64,000 nt of DNA from Pseudomonas fluorescens. GTDB lineage: Bacteria > Pseudomonadota > Gammaproteobacteria > Pseudomonadales > Pseudomonadaceae. The stretch's first letter is position 1. Every line of letters starts with the position of its first letter. Below, in pieces: positions 8,539-16,602 of the stretch. The notes beneath the pieces are model-generated. The model was not told the origin of the DNA, searched no databases, and worked only from the letters and a program-made list of their open reading frames with translations. Made by a program: the position numbers and the translations under genes. Location of the stretch: NCBI RefSeq assembly GCF_040448305.1, contig NZ_CP148752.1, forward strand, positions 1,922,001 through 1,986,000, written 5' to 3'.

Positions 8539-9750
8539 TCAAACCCGCGCAGCCGTCACGGCGGCCGAACCCCAAGTGGTTCTCCAACGACGTTTCACGC
8601 CGTGCAGACCGAACCAGGCCAGAACGCCGAGGCTGGCGAACAACCACAGCGCCAGTTGATAGCTGCCGGTGCTTTGCTTGATCGCGCCCATGCCGGCCGC
8701 GAGGGCAAATCCGCCGATGCCGCCGGCCATGCCGATCAGGCCGGTCATCACGCCAATTTCCCGGCGAAACCGCTGGGGCACCAACTGGAACACCGCGCCA
8801 TTGCCTGCACCCAAACCGAGCATGGTGCAGACAAAAAGCGCCAGTGCGGCGTAGGAACTCGGCAGGTTAAAGCCGACCACGGCAATGCAGGTCGCCGCGA
8901 CGGTGTACATCGCCAACAGGGTCCGAATGCCGCCGAACCGGTCAGCCAGCGCGCCACCCAAGGGGCGCATCAGGCTGCCGCCGAACACGCAGGCAGCGGT
9001 GTAGTAGCCGGCAGTCACCGGGTTCAGGCCGTACTGGTCGTTGAAATAACCGGGCAGGGCGCTGGCAAGGCCGATGAAACCGCCGAACGTCACGCTGTAG
9101 AAGAACATGAACCACCAGCTGTCACGATCACCCAGGGCCTTGAAGTAGTCGGCCATGGATTTGGCTTTTGGCCGCTCGGGGGCATTGCGGGCCAGCCAGG
9201 CGAAGACGATCAGGGTCAGGATCAACGGAATCAGGGCAAAGCCGAACACGTTGCTCCAGCCAAACGCTGCCGCCAGCACCGGGGCAATCAATGCGGCGAG
9301 CACTGTGCCCGAGTTACCCGCACCGGCGATGCCCATGGCCTTGCCTTGATGCTGCGGTGGATACCACTGCGAGGCCAGGGGCAGGGCGACGGCGAACGAA
9401 GCGCCGGCCATGCCGAGGAACAGTCCCAGCAGCAACGCTTGCTCGTAGCTGTGGATCCCGAGTTTCCAGGCGCCGAACAGGGCGCAGATCACGATGACCT
9501 GGCCGATCAGGCCGGCGGTTTTGGGCGACAGGCGATCAGCCAGCATCCCCATCACGAAGCGCAACACCGCCCCGGCCAGAATCGGCGTGGCGACCACCAG
9601 ACCCCGTTGCTGCGTCGTCAGGTGCAGGTCGGCGGCGATCTGTACCGCCAGAGGACCGAGCACGTACCAGACCATGAAGCTCAGGTCGAAATAGAGGAAG
9701 GCTGCGAACAATGTAGGTGTATGGCCGGATTTCCAGAAGCTTGAATTCAT
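8539..9750 (-). CDS. nasA: MFS nitrate/nitrite transporter (NarK/NasA family)
   Basis: A 403-residue, 12-helix major facilitator of the nitrate/nitrite porter family that imports nitrate for assimilation. Visible features are the N-terminal FLYFDLSFMVWYVLGPL helix, the GxxxDR loop MGMLADRLSPKT, the signature GMAGASFAVALPLASQWYPP and, in helix 5, GIAGAGNSGTV, plus the mirrored GNGAVFQLVPQRF in the C-half. The start at 9750 (MNSSFWKSG) is chosen over an upstream in-frame start because that extension reads through leader hairpins. It precedes the kinase-phosphatase gene by 7 bases. Symbol follows Pseudomonas usage and duplicates that of the reductase. Confidence 0.93.
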   Translation of the reverse strand: MNSSFWKSGHTPTLFAAFLYFDLSFMVWYVLGPLAVQIAADLHLTTQQRGLVVATPILAGAVLRFVMGMLADRLSPKTAGLIGQVIVICALFGAWKLGIHSYEQALLLGLFLGMAGASFAVALPLASQWYPPQHQGKAMGIAGAGNSGTVLAALIAPVLAAAFGWSNVFGFALIPLILTLIVFAWLARNAPERPKAKSMADYFKALGDRDSWWFMFFYSVTFGGFIGLASALPGYFNDQYGLNPVTAGYYTAACVFGGSLMRPLGGALADRFGGIRTLLAMYTVAATCIAVVGFNLPSSYAALALFVCTMLGLGAGNGAVFQLVPQRFRREIGVMTGLIGMAGGIGGFALAAGMGAIKQSTGSYQLALWLFASLGVLAWFGLHGVKRRWRTTWGSAAVTAARV

Positions 9751-9850
9751 CGCGCACCTCAGCTGTGAAGAGTCTCGAAAGGAGTCATGAGCTTGCAGGT
9801 GGGGCGCCGTTACGGCCGCACCACCGGCCCCATGCTGTGGGGCCAAAACG

Positions 9851-9898
9851 AAAAAACGCCGCCACCCGATCCGCCAAGGGCAAATGAGGTGCGCGACG
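9851..9898 (-). terminator. Leader attenuator terminator before the nitrate transporter
   Basis: On the minus strand CGTCGC-(G)-CACC pairs with GGTG-GCGGCG, a ten-pair stem with one bulge and one G-U pair, followed by six T. Its 5' arm shares bases 9894-9898 with the second hexaloop hairpin, so the two structures exclude each other. A further hairpin GGCCCC/GGGGCC at 9826-9844, without a T-run, lies between it and the ATG. Confidence 0.8.
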
Positions 9899-9934
9899 TC
9901 TTTGTCGTAGGTGGGGCAACCGCCGTTGGTTACC
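9894..9934 (-). promoter_or_regulatory. Two-hexaloop ANTAR (NasT) antiterminator RNA of the transporter
   Basis: First hairpin (9934-9915): GGUAACC-AACGGC-GGUUGCC, seven pairs with one G-U. Second hairpin (9907-9894): CGAC-AAAGAC-GUCG. Both six-base loops have A1 and G4, as in known ANTAR targets. The second hairpin's 3' arm overlaps the terminator's 5' arm, the arrangement expected for protein-stabilised antitermination. Confidence 0.85.
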
Positions 9935-9949
9935 TGTATCGATTACATA

Positions 9950-9964
9950 GCGAGATTTGTGCCA
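9950..9964 (-). promoter_or_regulatory. Sigma-54-type promoter of the nitrate transporter
   Basis: The minus strand reads TGGCAC-AAATC-TCGC with GG-N10-GC spacing; only one base departs from the TGGCAC-N5-TTGC consensus. The predicted start falls a few bases before the first hexaloop hairpin at 9934. Confidence 0.72.
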
Positions 9965-9987
9965 ACAACCGAAATCGAGTCGCTGCC

Positions 9988-10066
9988 ATTCGCGAGCAAG
10001 CCCGCTCCCACAAGGGAATGGCGTCGAACACAAATCAACTGTGGGAGCGGGCTTGCTCGCGAATGC
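9988..10066. repeat. REP pair (REPIN), GTGGGAGC family
   Basis: CATTCGCGAGCAAGCCCGCTC and its inverted copy GAGCGGGCTTGCTCGCGAATG flank about 30 bases of spacer. Lies between nasT and the transporter promoter. Confidence 0.9.
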
Positions 10067-10089
10067 GATAGAACATTCACCACTGGGTT

Positions 10090-10665
10090 TCAGCCGAGCA
10101 ACTCGCTCATGGCAATAATCTGCTCCGCCACTTGAATCAGCTTCTGCTGGCGGCTCATCGCCTGGCGGCGCATCAGTGTGTAGGCCTCTTCCTCGTTGCA
10201 GTCCTTCATTTTCATCAGCAGTCCCTTGGCCAGTTCGATGCGCTTGCGCTCGGCCAATTGCTGGTCGCGGGCATGCAACTGGGCACGCAAGGCCTGGTCG
10301 CTCTCGAAGCGTGCCATGGCCACGTCGAGAATCGGCTGCAGGCGTTGTGCGTGAATGCCTTCGACGATGTAGGCGCTGACCCCGGACTTGATCGCCTGTC
10401 GCATCACATCGGGGTCGTGTTCGTCCGTGAACATCACAATCGGTCGTGGCTGGTCGCGCGTCACCAGCACCACTTGTTCCATGACATCGCGGCCCGGTGA
10501 CTCGGTATCGATCAGAATCACATCCGGACGCACCGTTTCGACGCGTTCTGGCAAGTCGATGGTCAGGCCGGATTCATCGATCACTTCGAATCCGGCCTCG
10601 GTCAGGGCGGCCTTCAGGCGTCCGACTTTCTTGGCGGTGTCGTTGATCAGCAGGATACGCAGCAT
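10090..10665 (-). CDS. nasT: ANTAR-domain transcription antiterminator NasT
   Basis: A 191-residue response-regulator-like protein. Residues 1-120 are a receiver-like fold (LRILLINDTAKKVGRL; LIDTESPGRD), in which the acidic pair is ND rather than DD, so it may be atypical in phosphorylation. Residues about 130-190 are the ANTAR helical bundle (LAERKRIELAKGLLMKMK, EEAYTLMRRQAMSRQQKL), which binds two-hexaloop RNA. It lies 15 bases after nasS. In the known NasS-NasT system NasS holds NasT until nitrate releases it, after which NasT prevents termination in nas leaders. Two such leaders lie in this cluster. Confidence 0.95.
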   Translation of the reverse strand: MLRILLINDTAKKVGRLKAALTEAGFEVIDESGLTIDLPERVETVRPDVILIDTESPGRDVMEQVVLVTRDQPRPIVMFTDEHDPDVMRQAIKSGVSAYIVEGIHAQRLQPILDVAMARFESDQALRAQLHARDQQLAERKRIELAKGLLMKMKDCNEEEAYTLMRRQAMSRQQKLIQVAEQIIAMSELLG

Positions 10666-10680
10666 GTTCGTGGTCTCCTG

Positions 10681-11892
10681 TCAGCGGCTGGCGGATCGGT
10701 GTGAGCTGTCGCTCATGGCGTGCAGTTTGAAACTGCGGGCATAACCGGCCGGGTCCGAGCCGTCCCAGATTTTGCCGTCGATCAATTGACTGCTGCGCAT
10801 TTGCTCGGCTGATGAAGCGACGCCGACGGCACGGGCGGCTTCACGGTAGAGGTCCAGTTGCTGGACCTGCCGGGCCACCGCGAGATAGTCCGGATCATCG
10901 CGCAACAAGCCCCAGCGGCGGAACTGGGTCATGAACCACATGCCGTCGGACAGGTACGGCAGGTTGACCTCGCCATCCCCATGCAAGCGCAGCGCGTGCG
11001 GGTCTTGCCAGCGGTGACCAAGGCCGTCGGCGTATTCGCCCAGCAGGCGTGGTTCGATGCAGTCCAGTGGCGCGTCAAGGTACTGCGCGGCACTGAGCAA
11101 TTGTGCGGTACTGCGGCGATTCTCGGTGCTTTCTTCGATGAAGCGGCTGGCTTCCAGAACCGCCATCACCAACACCCGGGCGGTATTGGGGTATTGCTCG
11201 ACGAACGCACGGGTGCAGCCGAGGACCTTTTCCGGATGATCGGGCCAGATGGTCTGAGTCGTGGCCAGGGTGAAGCCGAGGTCCTGTTGCACGGCGCTGG
11301 CGGACCAGGGTTCGCCGACGCAGAACCCGTCGATACGCCCGGCTCGCAGGTGCGCGACCATCTGCGGCGGCGGTACCACCACGCTGTCGACATCCAGCAG
11401 CGGGTGTATGCCTTGGCTGGCGAGCCAGTAATACAGCCACATGGCGTGGGTGCCGGTGGGAAACGTCTGAGCGAAGGTGAGTTTTGAGCGAGTTTGGTGC
11501 ACGTGCCGATCCAGTGCTTCAGGACTGGTCACTCCTAGTGTCTGCAAGCCGCGGGACAGGTTGATGCTCTGGCCGTTCTGATTCAGGCCCATCAACACAG
11601 CCATGTCGGTTGCGGCCACGCCACCGATGCCCAGGTGAACGGCATAAATCAGACCGTAGAGGCTGTGGGCGGCATCGAGTTCGCCGCTGACCAGTTTGTC
11701 CCGCAGGTTGGCCCATGACGATTGACGCTTGAGGTTCAGGGTCAGGCCGTGGGGTTGGGCGAAGCCCTGAGTGGCGGCGACTACCACCGAGGCGCAGTCG
11801 CTCAGGGCCATGAAGCCGAGATTGATTTCGGTTTTTTCCGGGGCATCGCTGCCATTGACCCAGGCCAGAGGGCCGGCTGACGGTTCATTCAT
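10681..11892 (-). CDS. nasS: Nitrate sensor NasS (NrtA/CmpA-like binding protein)
   Basis: A 403-residue protein of the nitrate/bicarbonate ABC binding-protein fold but without a signal peptide, so cytoplasmic. Family hallmarks are LGFMALSDCASVVVAATQGFAQPHGL near the N-terminus, GVAATDMAVLMGLNQNGQSINLS, and VGEPWSASAVQQDLGFT. The ATG at 11892 (MNEPSAGPLAW) follows AAGGTGA; the longer upstream frame reads through the leader. NasS is the nitrate- and nitrite-responsive partner that sequesters NasT. It starts its own unit with nasT behind a sigma-54-type promoter. Confidence 0.93.
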   Translation of the reverse strand: MNEPSAGPLAWVNGSDAPEKTEINLGFMALSDCASVVVAATQGFAQPHGLTLNLKRQSSWANLRDKLVSGELDAAHSLYGLIYAVHLGIGGVAATDMAVLMGLNQNGQSINLSRGLQTLGVTSPEALDRHVHQTRSKLTFAQTFPTGTHAMWLYYWLASQGIHPLLDVDSVVVPPPQMVAHLRAGRIDGFCVGEPWSASAVQQDLGFTLATTQTIWPDHPEKVLGCTRAFVEQYPNTARVLVMAVLEASRFIEESTENRRSTAQLLSAAQYLDAPLDCIEPRLLGEYADGLGHRWQDPHALRLHGDGEVNLPYLSDGMWFMTQFRRWGLLRDDPDYLAVARQVQQLDLYREAARAVGVASSAEQMRSSQLIDGKIWDGSDPAGYARSFKLHAMSDSSHRSASR

Positions 11893-11908
11893 CGCGTGTT
11901 CACCTTGC

Positions 11909-11955
11909 AAAAAAACGTCGTCCCGAGTTCTTGCATGAGCAGGCCGGGGACGACG
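11909..11955 (-). terminator. Terminator-like hairpin in the nasS leader
   Basis: On the minus strand CGTCGTCCC pairs with GGGACGACG and is followed by seven T, ending about 17 bases before the nasS ATG. No gene lies upstream on this strand, so it is a leader attenuator rather than the end of a unit. One weak six-base loop (GAC-AAUGGC-GUC, 11963-11952; A1 and G4) overlaps its 5' arm. A clear second hexaloop hairpin is not seen. Confidence 0.75.
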
Positions 11956-12009
11956 CCATTGTCTTTGCACACATTCGGTCGTTGGCATGGGTGCTGGTGC
12001 CCAGAGTGG

Positions 12010-12025
12010 TGCAAGGCATATGCCA
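12010..12025 (-). promoter_or_regulatory. Sigma-54-type promoter of nasS-nasT
   Basis: The minus strand reads TGGCAT-ATGCC-TTGCA, matching TGGCAC-N5-TTGCA at all but one base and with GG-N10-GC spacing. It lies about 120 bases before the nasS ATG and points away from pyrD. Confidence 0.75.
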
Positions 12026-12074
12026 TTATCCGTTGATTTGATCACGCGCCTCGCTTGCCACCCCGTTGCCCGGC

Positions 12075-12080
12075 TATAAT
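12075..12080 (+). promoter_or_regulatory. -10 box of pyrD
   Basis: A perfect TATAAT lies 39 bases before the pyrD ATG. The best -35 candidate, TTGCCA at 12055-12060, is only 14 bases away, so the -35 assignment is unsure. Confidence 0.55.
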
Positions 12081-12119
12081 CGCCGCCTCAATTCGCCGCC
12101 AATCGAGTCAAATCCGCCC

Positions 12120-13139
12120 ATGTACACCCTGGCCCGTCAGCTGTTGTTCAAACTCTCCCCGGAAACCTCCCACGATCTGTCCCTGGACCTGATCGGCGCG
12201 GGCGGGCGTCTTGGGCTCAACGGCTTGCTGTGCAAGGCCCCGGCGAAGCTGCCGGTGAATGTCATGGGCCTGGACTTCCCCAATCCTGTGGGGCTGGCCG
12301 CCGGCCTGGACAAGAATGGCGCGGCCATCGATGGTTTCGCCCAACTGGGTTTCGGTTTTGTCGAAATCGGCACCATCACGCCGCGTCCGCAACCGGGCAA
12401 CCCGAAGCCGCGCCTGTTCCGTTTGCCGGAAGCCGAGGCGATCATCAACCGCATGGGCTTCAACAACCTCGGCGTCGATCACCTGCTGGCCCGCGTGGCG
12501 GCGGCCAAGTACAAAGGCGTGCTGGGCATCAACATCGGCAAGAACTTCGATACGCCGGTCGAGCGTGCCGTGGACGACTACCTGATCTGCCTGGACAAGG
12601 TTTACGCCCACGCCAGCTATGTGACGGTCAACGTCAGCTCGCCGAACACGCCGGGCCTGCGCAGCCTGCAATTCGGTGACTCGCTCAAGCAGTTGCTGGC
12701 CGATCTGGCCGAGCGCCGCGCGGAACTGGCATTGCGTCATGGCAAGCATGTACCGCTGGCGATCAAGATCGCGCCGGACATGAGCGACGAAGAAACCGCA
12801 CAAGTTGCGCAGGCGCTGATCGAAACCGGGATGGATGCGGTCATTGCGACTAACACCACCCTGAGCCGCGTAGGCGTCGAAGGTATGGAGCACGGCGAAG
12901 AAGCTGGTGGTCTGTCCGGCGCGCCGGTTCGCGACAAGAGCACCCACACGGTGCAAGTGCTGGCGTCGGAGCTGGGTGGTCGCCTGCCGATCATCGCTGC
13001 CGGCGGCATTACCGAAGGCAAGCACGCGGCGGAGAAAATCGCCGCAGGCGCGAGCCTGGTGCAGATCTATTCGGGCTTCATCTACAAAGGCCCGGCGCTG
13101 ATTCGTGAGTCGGTAGACGCAATCGCAGCGCTACGCTGA
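12120..13139 (+). CDS. pyrD: Dihydroorotate dehydrogenase (quinone), class 2
   Basis: A 339-residue FMN enzyme at the inner membrane that oxidises dihydroorotate to orotate, passing electrons to quinone, in pyrimidine synthesis. The N-terminal amphipathic segment MYTLARQLLFKLSPETSHDLSL is typical of class 2 membrane association. Conserved blocks are NPVGLAAGLDKNG, VEIGTITPRPQPGNPKPRLFRL, NRMGFNN, the active-site VNVSSPNTPGLR (Ser as base) and IIAAGGITEGKHAAEKI. The ATG at 12120 is chosen because the upstream frame covers the promoter. pyrD next to rmf is the usual Pseudomonas order. Confidence 0.96.
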   Translation: MYTLARQLLFKLSPETSHDLSLDLIGAGGRLGLNGLLCKAPAKLPVNVMGLDFPNPVGLAAGLDKNGAAIDGFAQLGFGFVEIGTITPRPQPGNPKPRLFRLPEAEAIINRMGFNNLGVDHLLARVAAAKYKGVLGINIGKNFDTPVERAVDDYLICLDKVYAHASYVTVNVSSPNTPGLRSLQFGDSLKQLLADLAERRAELALRHGKHVPLAIKIAPDMSDEETAQVAQALIETGMDAVIATNTTLSRVGVEGMEHGEEAGGLSGAPVRDKSTHTVQVLASELGGRLPIIAAGGITEGKHAAEKIAAGASLVQIYSGFIYKGPALIRESVDAIAALR

Positions 13140-13143
13140 ACTC

Positions 13144-13236
13144 CTGTGGGAGCGAGCTTGCTCGCGATGGCAGCCTTTCAGTCAACATCATCGTTGAATG
13201 TTAAACCGCTATCGCGAGCAAGCTCGCTCCCACAGG
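13144..13236. repeat. REP pair (REPIN) after pyrD
   Basis: CTGTGGGAGCGAGCTTGCTCG and its inverted copy CGAGCAAGCTCGCTCCCACAG surround about 40 bases. Confidence 0.9.
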
Positions 13237-13273
13237 TGTGTTTGCAACTCGAAGGTGAGTAATCTGCAGGCAT

Positions 13274-13299
13274 AAAAAAGGGCTCCATGAAGGAGCCCC
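13274..13299 (-). terminator. Intrinsic terminator of rmf
   Basis: On the minus strand GGGGCTCC-TTCAT-GGAGCCC is followed by a T-run. It lies about 90 bases after the rmf stop, leaving a long 3' untranslated tail. Confidence 0.85.
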
Positions 13300-13386
13300 T
13301 GGGCCGTAGCCCGCCGTCCGGATGGGACGTGCGTGGTTAATTCAGTACAAAATCAGATTGTCGTGTCGGAGTGTTGTGCCCTGTAA

Positions 13387-13602
13387 TTAGCCGACGGCGT
13401 GAAGTTCGTTGAGTCTGTGGATTCCCGCAGTGCCGGTCATACCGTCCCAGTTGTCGCCGCGTCCTTCTCGCCAGCCGTTAATCCAGGCTTGACGTACCGA
13501 CGGTAGAGTAAATGGGCAAAGCTCACGGGATTTACCACCAACGCCATATTGATATCCGCGCAAAAATGCTCTTTCCAACGGATCACGCTTAAGTCTTCTC
13601 AT
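13387..13602 (-). CDS. rmf: Ribosome modulation factor RMF
   Basis: A 71-residue basic protein (MRRLKRDPLERAFLRGYQYG...) matching RMF, which binds 70S ribosomes in stationary phase and dimerises them into inactive 100S particles. The ERAFLRGYQYGV and RQAWINGWREGRGDNW blocks are the conserved core. It is slightly longer at the C-terminus than the E. coli protein. It is a single-gene unit between a REP pair and the long rlmL leader region. In other bacteria RMF expression rises in slow growth; no regulator site is evident here. Confidence 0.95.
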   Translation of the reverse strand: MRRLKRDPLERAFLRGYQYGVGGKSRELCPFTLPSVRQAWINGWREGRGDNWDGMTGTAGIHRLNELHAVG

Positions 13603-14132
13603 AGGGTGTTGCCCTCACTTGTTGACTGTATTTATCGCGTCGACCTCTATTGAGGTCTGGCAGAAAAACTCTGCCGTTGGCGGCTCGTTGCCGGCGTGAC
13701 GAGCCAAGGTGTTGGCGTCATTGCGGCGCCAACCTGTATTGAGTTCTAACCAATGCGTCACATCGAGGGAATGATCGTTTTGTCATAAGGACGTAACTAT
13801 TCATGTGCTAAGGCCATAAGTAACAGCGTGTTTTTAGCGTATTTATTGGCCAAACCCCGGTATGATCGGCCCTGCGCTGGATGATGGGCTTAATCCTTTA
13901 GTGAGAATGGCTCCCGTTGCCGGGAAGCACTATTCGACGAAGGGTCGACTTATGACATTTTGTTGCATCAACTTTTTTTTCTGTCCTTGCATCTAAGCTC
14001 ATTTAACCCGGGCAGCAGGGGTGGAACGGCACACCTTCGTGCCACGCGGGCGCTCTTCGAGAAAAGCGCCTGATTGAAAACCGGACCGGCAATGCGTTGC
14101 CCGGTCACTCAGCTAAAGGTTCTGGAATTCCC
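13603..14132. other. 530-base region between rmf and rlmL
   Basis: Contains the 5' regions of two divergent genes. It is AT-richer than its surroundings in places (T-run near 13970-13980). A hairpin GGCGC-N12-GCGCC lies near 14049-14071, before the rlmL start. I see no open frame with coding character and cannot name a small RNA here. Confidence 0.5.
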
Positions 14133-16403
14133 ATGTCCGATCATTTCGAACTCTTCCTCACTTGCCCAAAAGGCCTTGAAGGCCTGCTCATCGAGGAAGC
14201 CGTCGGGCTTGGCCTTGAGGAAGCGCGCGAGCACACCTCTGCCGTGCGCGGCATGGCCACCATGGAAACCGCTTATCGCCTGTGCCTGTGGTCGCGCCTG
14301 GCCAACCGTGTGCTGCTGGTGCTCAAGCGTTTCCCGATGAAGGACGCCGAAGACCTGTACCACGGCGTGCTGGACATCGAGTGGCAAGACCACATGCTCA
14401 ATGACGGCACCCTGGCCGTCGAATTCAGCGGCCATGGCTCGGGTATCGACAACACCCACTTCGGCGCACTGAAGGTCAAGGACGCCATCGTCGACAAACT
14501 GCGCACCCCGCAAGGCGACCGTCCGTCCATCGACAAGCTCAACCCGGACCTGCGCATTCACCTGCGCCTGGACCGCGGCGAAGCCATTCTTTCCCTGGAC
14601 CTGTCGGGTCACAGCCTGCACCAGCGCGGCTATCGCCTGCAGCAAGGTGCGGCACCGCTGAAGGAAAACCTCGCGGCCGCCATCCTGATCCGTTCCGGCT
14701 GGCCACGTATCGCGGCCGAAGGCGGCGCACTGGCCGACCCGATGTGCGGTGTCGGCACCTTCCTGGTCGAAGCGGCGATGATTGCCGCCGACATCGCGCC
14801 GAACCTGCGTCGCGAGCAGTGGGGCTTCACCGCCTGGCTCGGTCACGTCCCGGCGTTGTGGAAAAAACTCCACGAAGAAGCTTCCGAGCGTGCTTCTGCC
14901 GGTCTGGCCAAAACACCATTGTGGATTCGCGGCTACGAAGCCGATCCACGGCTGATTCAACCGGGCCGCAACAACGTCGAGCGTGCCGGCCTGAGCGAGT
15001 GGATCAAGATCTACCAGGGCGAAGTTGCGACTTTCGAGCCGCGCCCGGACCAGAACCAGAAAGGCCTGGTGATCTGCAACCCTCCGTACGGCGAGCGTCT
15101 GGGTGATGAGGCGAGCCTGCTCTACCTCTACCAGAACCTCGGCGAGCGCCTGCGTCAGGCCTGCCTGAACTGGGAGGCGGCGGTGTTCACCGGTGCGCCG
15201 AACCTGGGCAAGCGCATGGGGATCCGCAGCCACAAGCAGTATTCGTTCTGGAACGGCGCCTTGCCGTGCAAGCTGTTGCTGATCAAGGTGCTGCCGGATC
15301 AGTTCGTCACCGGTGAGCGTCGTACTCCGGAACAGCGTCAGGCCGAGCGAGAGCAAGCGGCCTACGATGAAGCGCCGAGCGAGCCGCAAGAGCGCAAATA
15401 CAACAAAAACGGCAATCCGATCAAACCGGTTCCAGCCCCGGCCCCGGTGATCGAGCAGCCGCGCCTGAGCGAAGGCGGGCAGATGTTTGCCAACCGTCTG
15501 CAAAAGAACCTCAAGACCCTGGGCAAGTGGGTCAAGCGTGAAGGCATCGACTGCTACCGCGTGTATGACGCCGACATGCCGGAATACTCCATGGCCATCG
15601 ACCTGTATCACGATTGGGTCCACGTCCAGGAATACGCCGCGCCGAAATCGATCGATCCGGAAAAGGCCTCGGCGCGCATGTTCGATGCCCTGGCAGCCAT
15701 CCCGCAGGCGTTGAACATCGACAAGAGCCGCGTGGTGGTAAAGCGCCGCGAGCGTCAGAGCGGCACCAAGCAGTACGAGCGCCAGGCAGCACAGGGCAAG
15801 TTCGTCGAGGTCAATGAAGGCGGGATCAAGCTGCTGGTGAATCTCACCGACTACCTCGACACCGGTCTGTTCCTCGACCATCGTCCGATGCGCATGCGTA
15901 TCCAGAAAGAGGCGACCGGCAAACGCTTCCTCAATCTGTATTGCTACACCGCGACCGCCAGCGTGCATGCGGCCAAGGGCGGCGCGCGCAGCACCACCAG
16001 TGTCGATCTGTCGAAAACCTATCTGGACTGGGCGCGTCGCAACTTGTCGCTGAACGGTTTTTCCGACAAGAACCGTCTGGAGCAGGGCGATGTGATGGCG
16101 TGGCTCGAAGCCAGTCGTGACGAGTACGACCTGATCTTCATCGACCCGCCGACGTTCTCCAACTCCAAGCGCATGGAAGGTGTCTTCGATGTACAGCGCG
16201 ACCAGGTGCAACTGATCGACCTGGCCATGGCACGACTGGCGCCCGGCGGCGTGTTGTACTTCTCCAACAACTTCCGCAAGTTCGAACTGGAAGCCAATCT
16301 CGGCGAGCGTTATGCGGTCGAGGAGATCACTGCCCAGACCATCGATCCGGATTTTTCCCGCAACGCCAAAATCCATCGTGCCTGGAAAATCATGGCTCGT
16401 TGA
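14133..16403 (+). CDS. rlmL: Bifunctional 23S rRNA methyltransferase RlmKL
   Basis: A 756-residue fusion of two SAM-dependent methyltransferases. The N-half has a THUMP domain (MSDHFELFLTCPKGLEGLL) and an RlmL domain making m2G2445, with DPMCGVGTFLVEAA and VICNPPYGERLG as SAM and catalytic motifs. The C-half is RlmK (m7G2069), with FLNLYCYTATASVHAAKGGA and FIDPPTFSNSKRM. A charged linker at about 405-440 (ERRTPEQRQAEREQAAYDE) separates them. The ATG at 14133 begins the THUMP domain; an earlier in-frame start adds 12 unrelated residues. Length matches family proteins of other gamma-proteobacteria. Confidence 0.96.
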   Translation: MSDHFELFLTCPKGLEGLLIEEAVGLGLEEAREHTSAVRGMATMETAYRLCLWSRLANRVLLVLKRFPMKDAEDLYHGVLDIEWQDHMLNDGTLAVEFSGHGSGIDNTHFGALKVKDAIVDKLRTPQGDRPSIDKLNPDLRIHLRLDRGEAILSLDLSGHSLHQRGYRLQQGAAPLKENLAAAILIRSGWPRIAAEGGALADPMCGVGTFLVEAAMIAADIAPNLRREQWGFTAWLGHVPALWKKLHEEASERASAGLAKTPLWIRGYEADPRLIQPGRNNVERAGLSEWIKIYQGEVATFEPRPDQNQKGLVICNPPYGERLGDEASLLYLYQNLGERLRQACLNWEAAVFTGAPNLGKRMGIRSHKQYSFWNGALPCKLLLIKVLPDQFVTGERRTPEQRQAEREQAAYDEAPSEPQERKYNKNGNPIKPVPAPAPVIEQPRLSEGGQMFANRLQKNLKTLGKWVKREGIDCYRVYDADMPEYSMAIDLYHDWVHVQEYAAPKSIDPEKASARMFDALAAIPQALNIDKSRVVVKRRERQSGTKQYERQAAQGKFVEVNEGGIKLLVNLTDYLDTGLFLDHRPMRMRIQKEATGKRFLNLYCYTATASVHAAKGGARSTTSVDLSKTYLDWARRNLSLNGFSDKNRLEQGDVMAWLEASRDEYDLIFIDPPTFSNSKRMEGVFDVQRDQVQLIDLAMARLAPGGVLYFSNNFRKFELEANLGERYAVEEITAQTIDPDFSRNAKIHRAWKIMAR

Positions 16404-16412
16404 CACCTGGAT

Positions 16413-16517
16413 CTGTGTAGGAGCGAGCTCTGCTCGCGATGGTCGACAACGATAACGCGTGCTTTCTGAATGTACGCGGTGTTCTTGAGTCCATCGCGAG
16501 CGAGCTCGCTCCTACAG
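16413..16517. repeat. REP pair (REPIN) after rlmL, GTAGGAGC variant
   Basis: GTAGGAGCGAGCTCTGCTCGCGATGG and the inverted CCATCGCGAGCGAGCTCGCTCCTAC. The core is GTAGGAGC rather than GTGGGAGC. Confidence 0.85.
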
Positions 16518-16602
16518 TGCTGGTCAAATTAGTGGCTAATAGCTATAACTCAGTTCATGGCCAAAGGGCTTCTCCGCACCTGGCGTTTTGAGTTTGCGTT
16601 TT

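Larger units (their letters stand above)
9751..10089. other. Intergenic region: nitrate transporter leader, promoter and REP pair
   Basis: No gene is seen. From the transporter outwards it holds a spacer hairpin (9826-9844), the leader terminator, the two hexaloop hairpins, the sigma-54-type promoter and a REP pair (9988-10066) just after the nasT stop. Confidence 0.8.

Noticed and set aside
13144..13236. Repeated palindromes that might suggest a CRISPR array
   Set aside because: They are isolated inverted pairs with variable spacing, not direct repeats with regular spacers.
14109..16406. 765-codon minus-strand open frame opposite rlmL
   Set aside because: It lies wholly antisense to RlmKL and its product has no recognisable domain; long antisense frames are common at this GC content.
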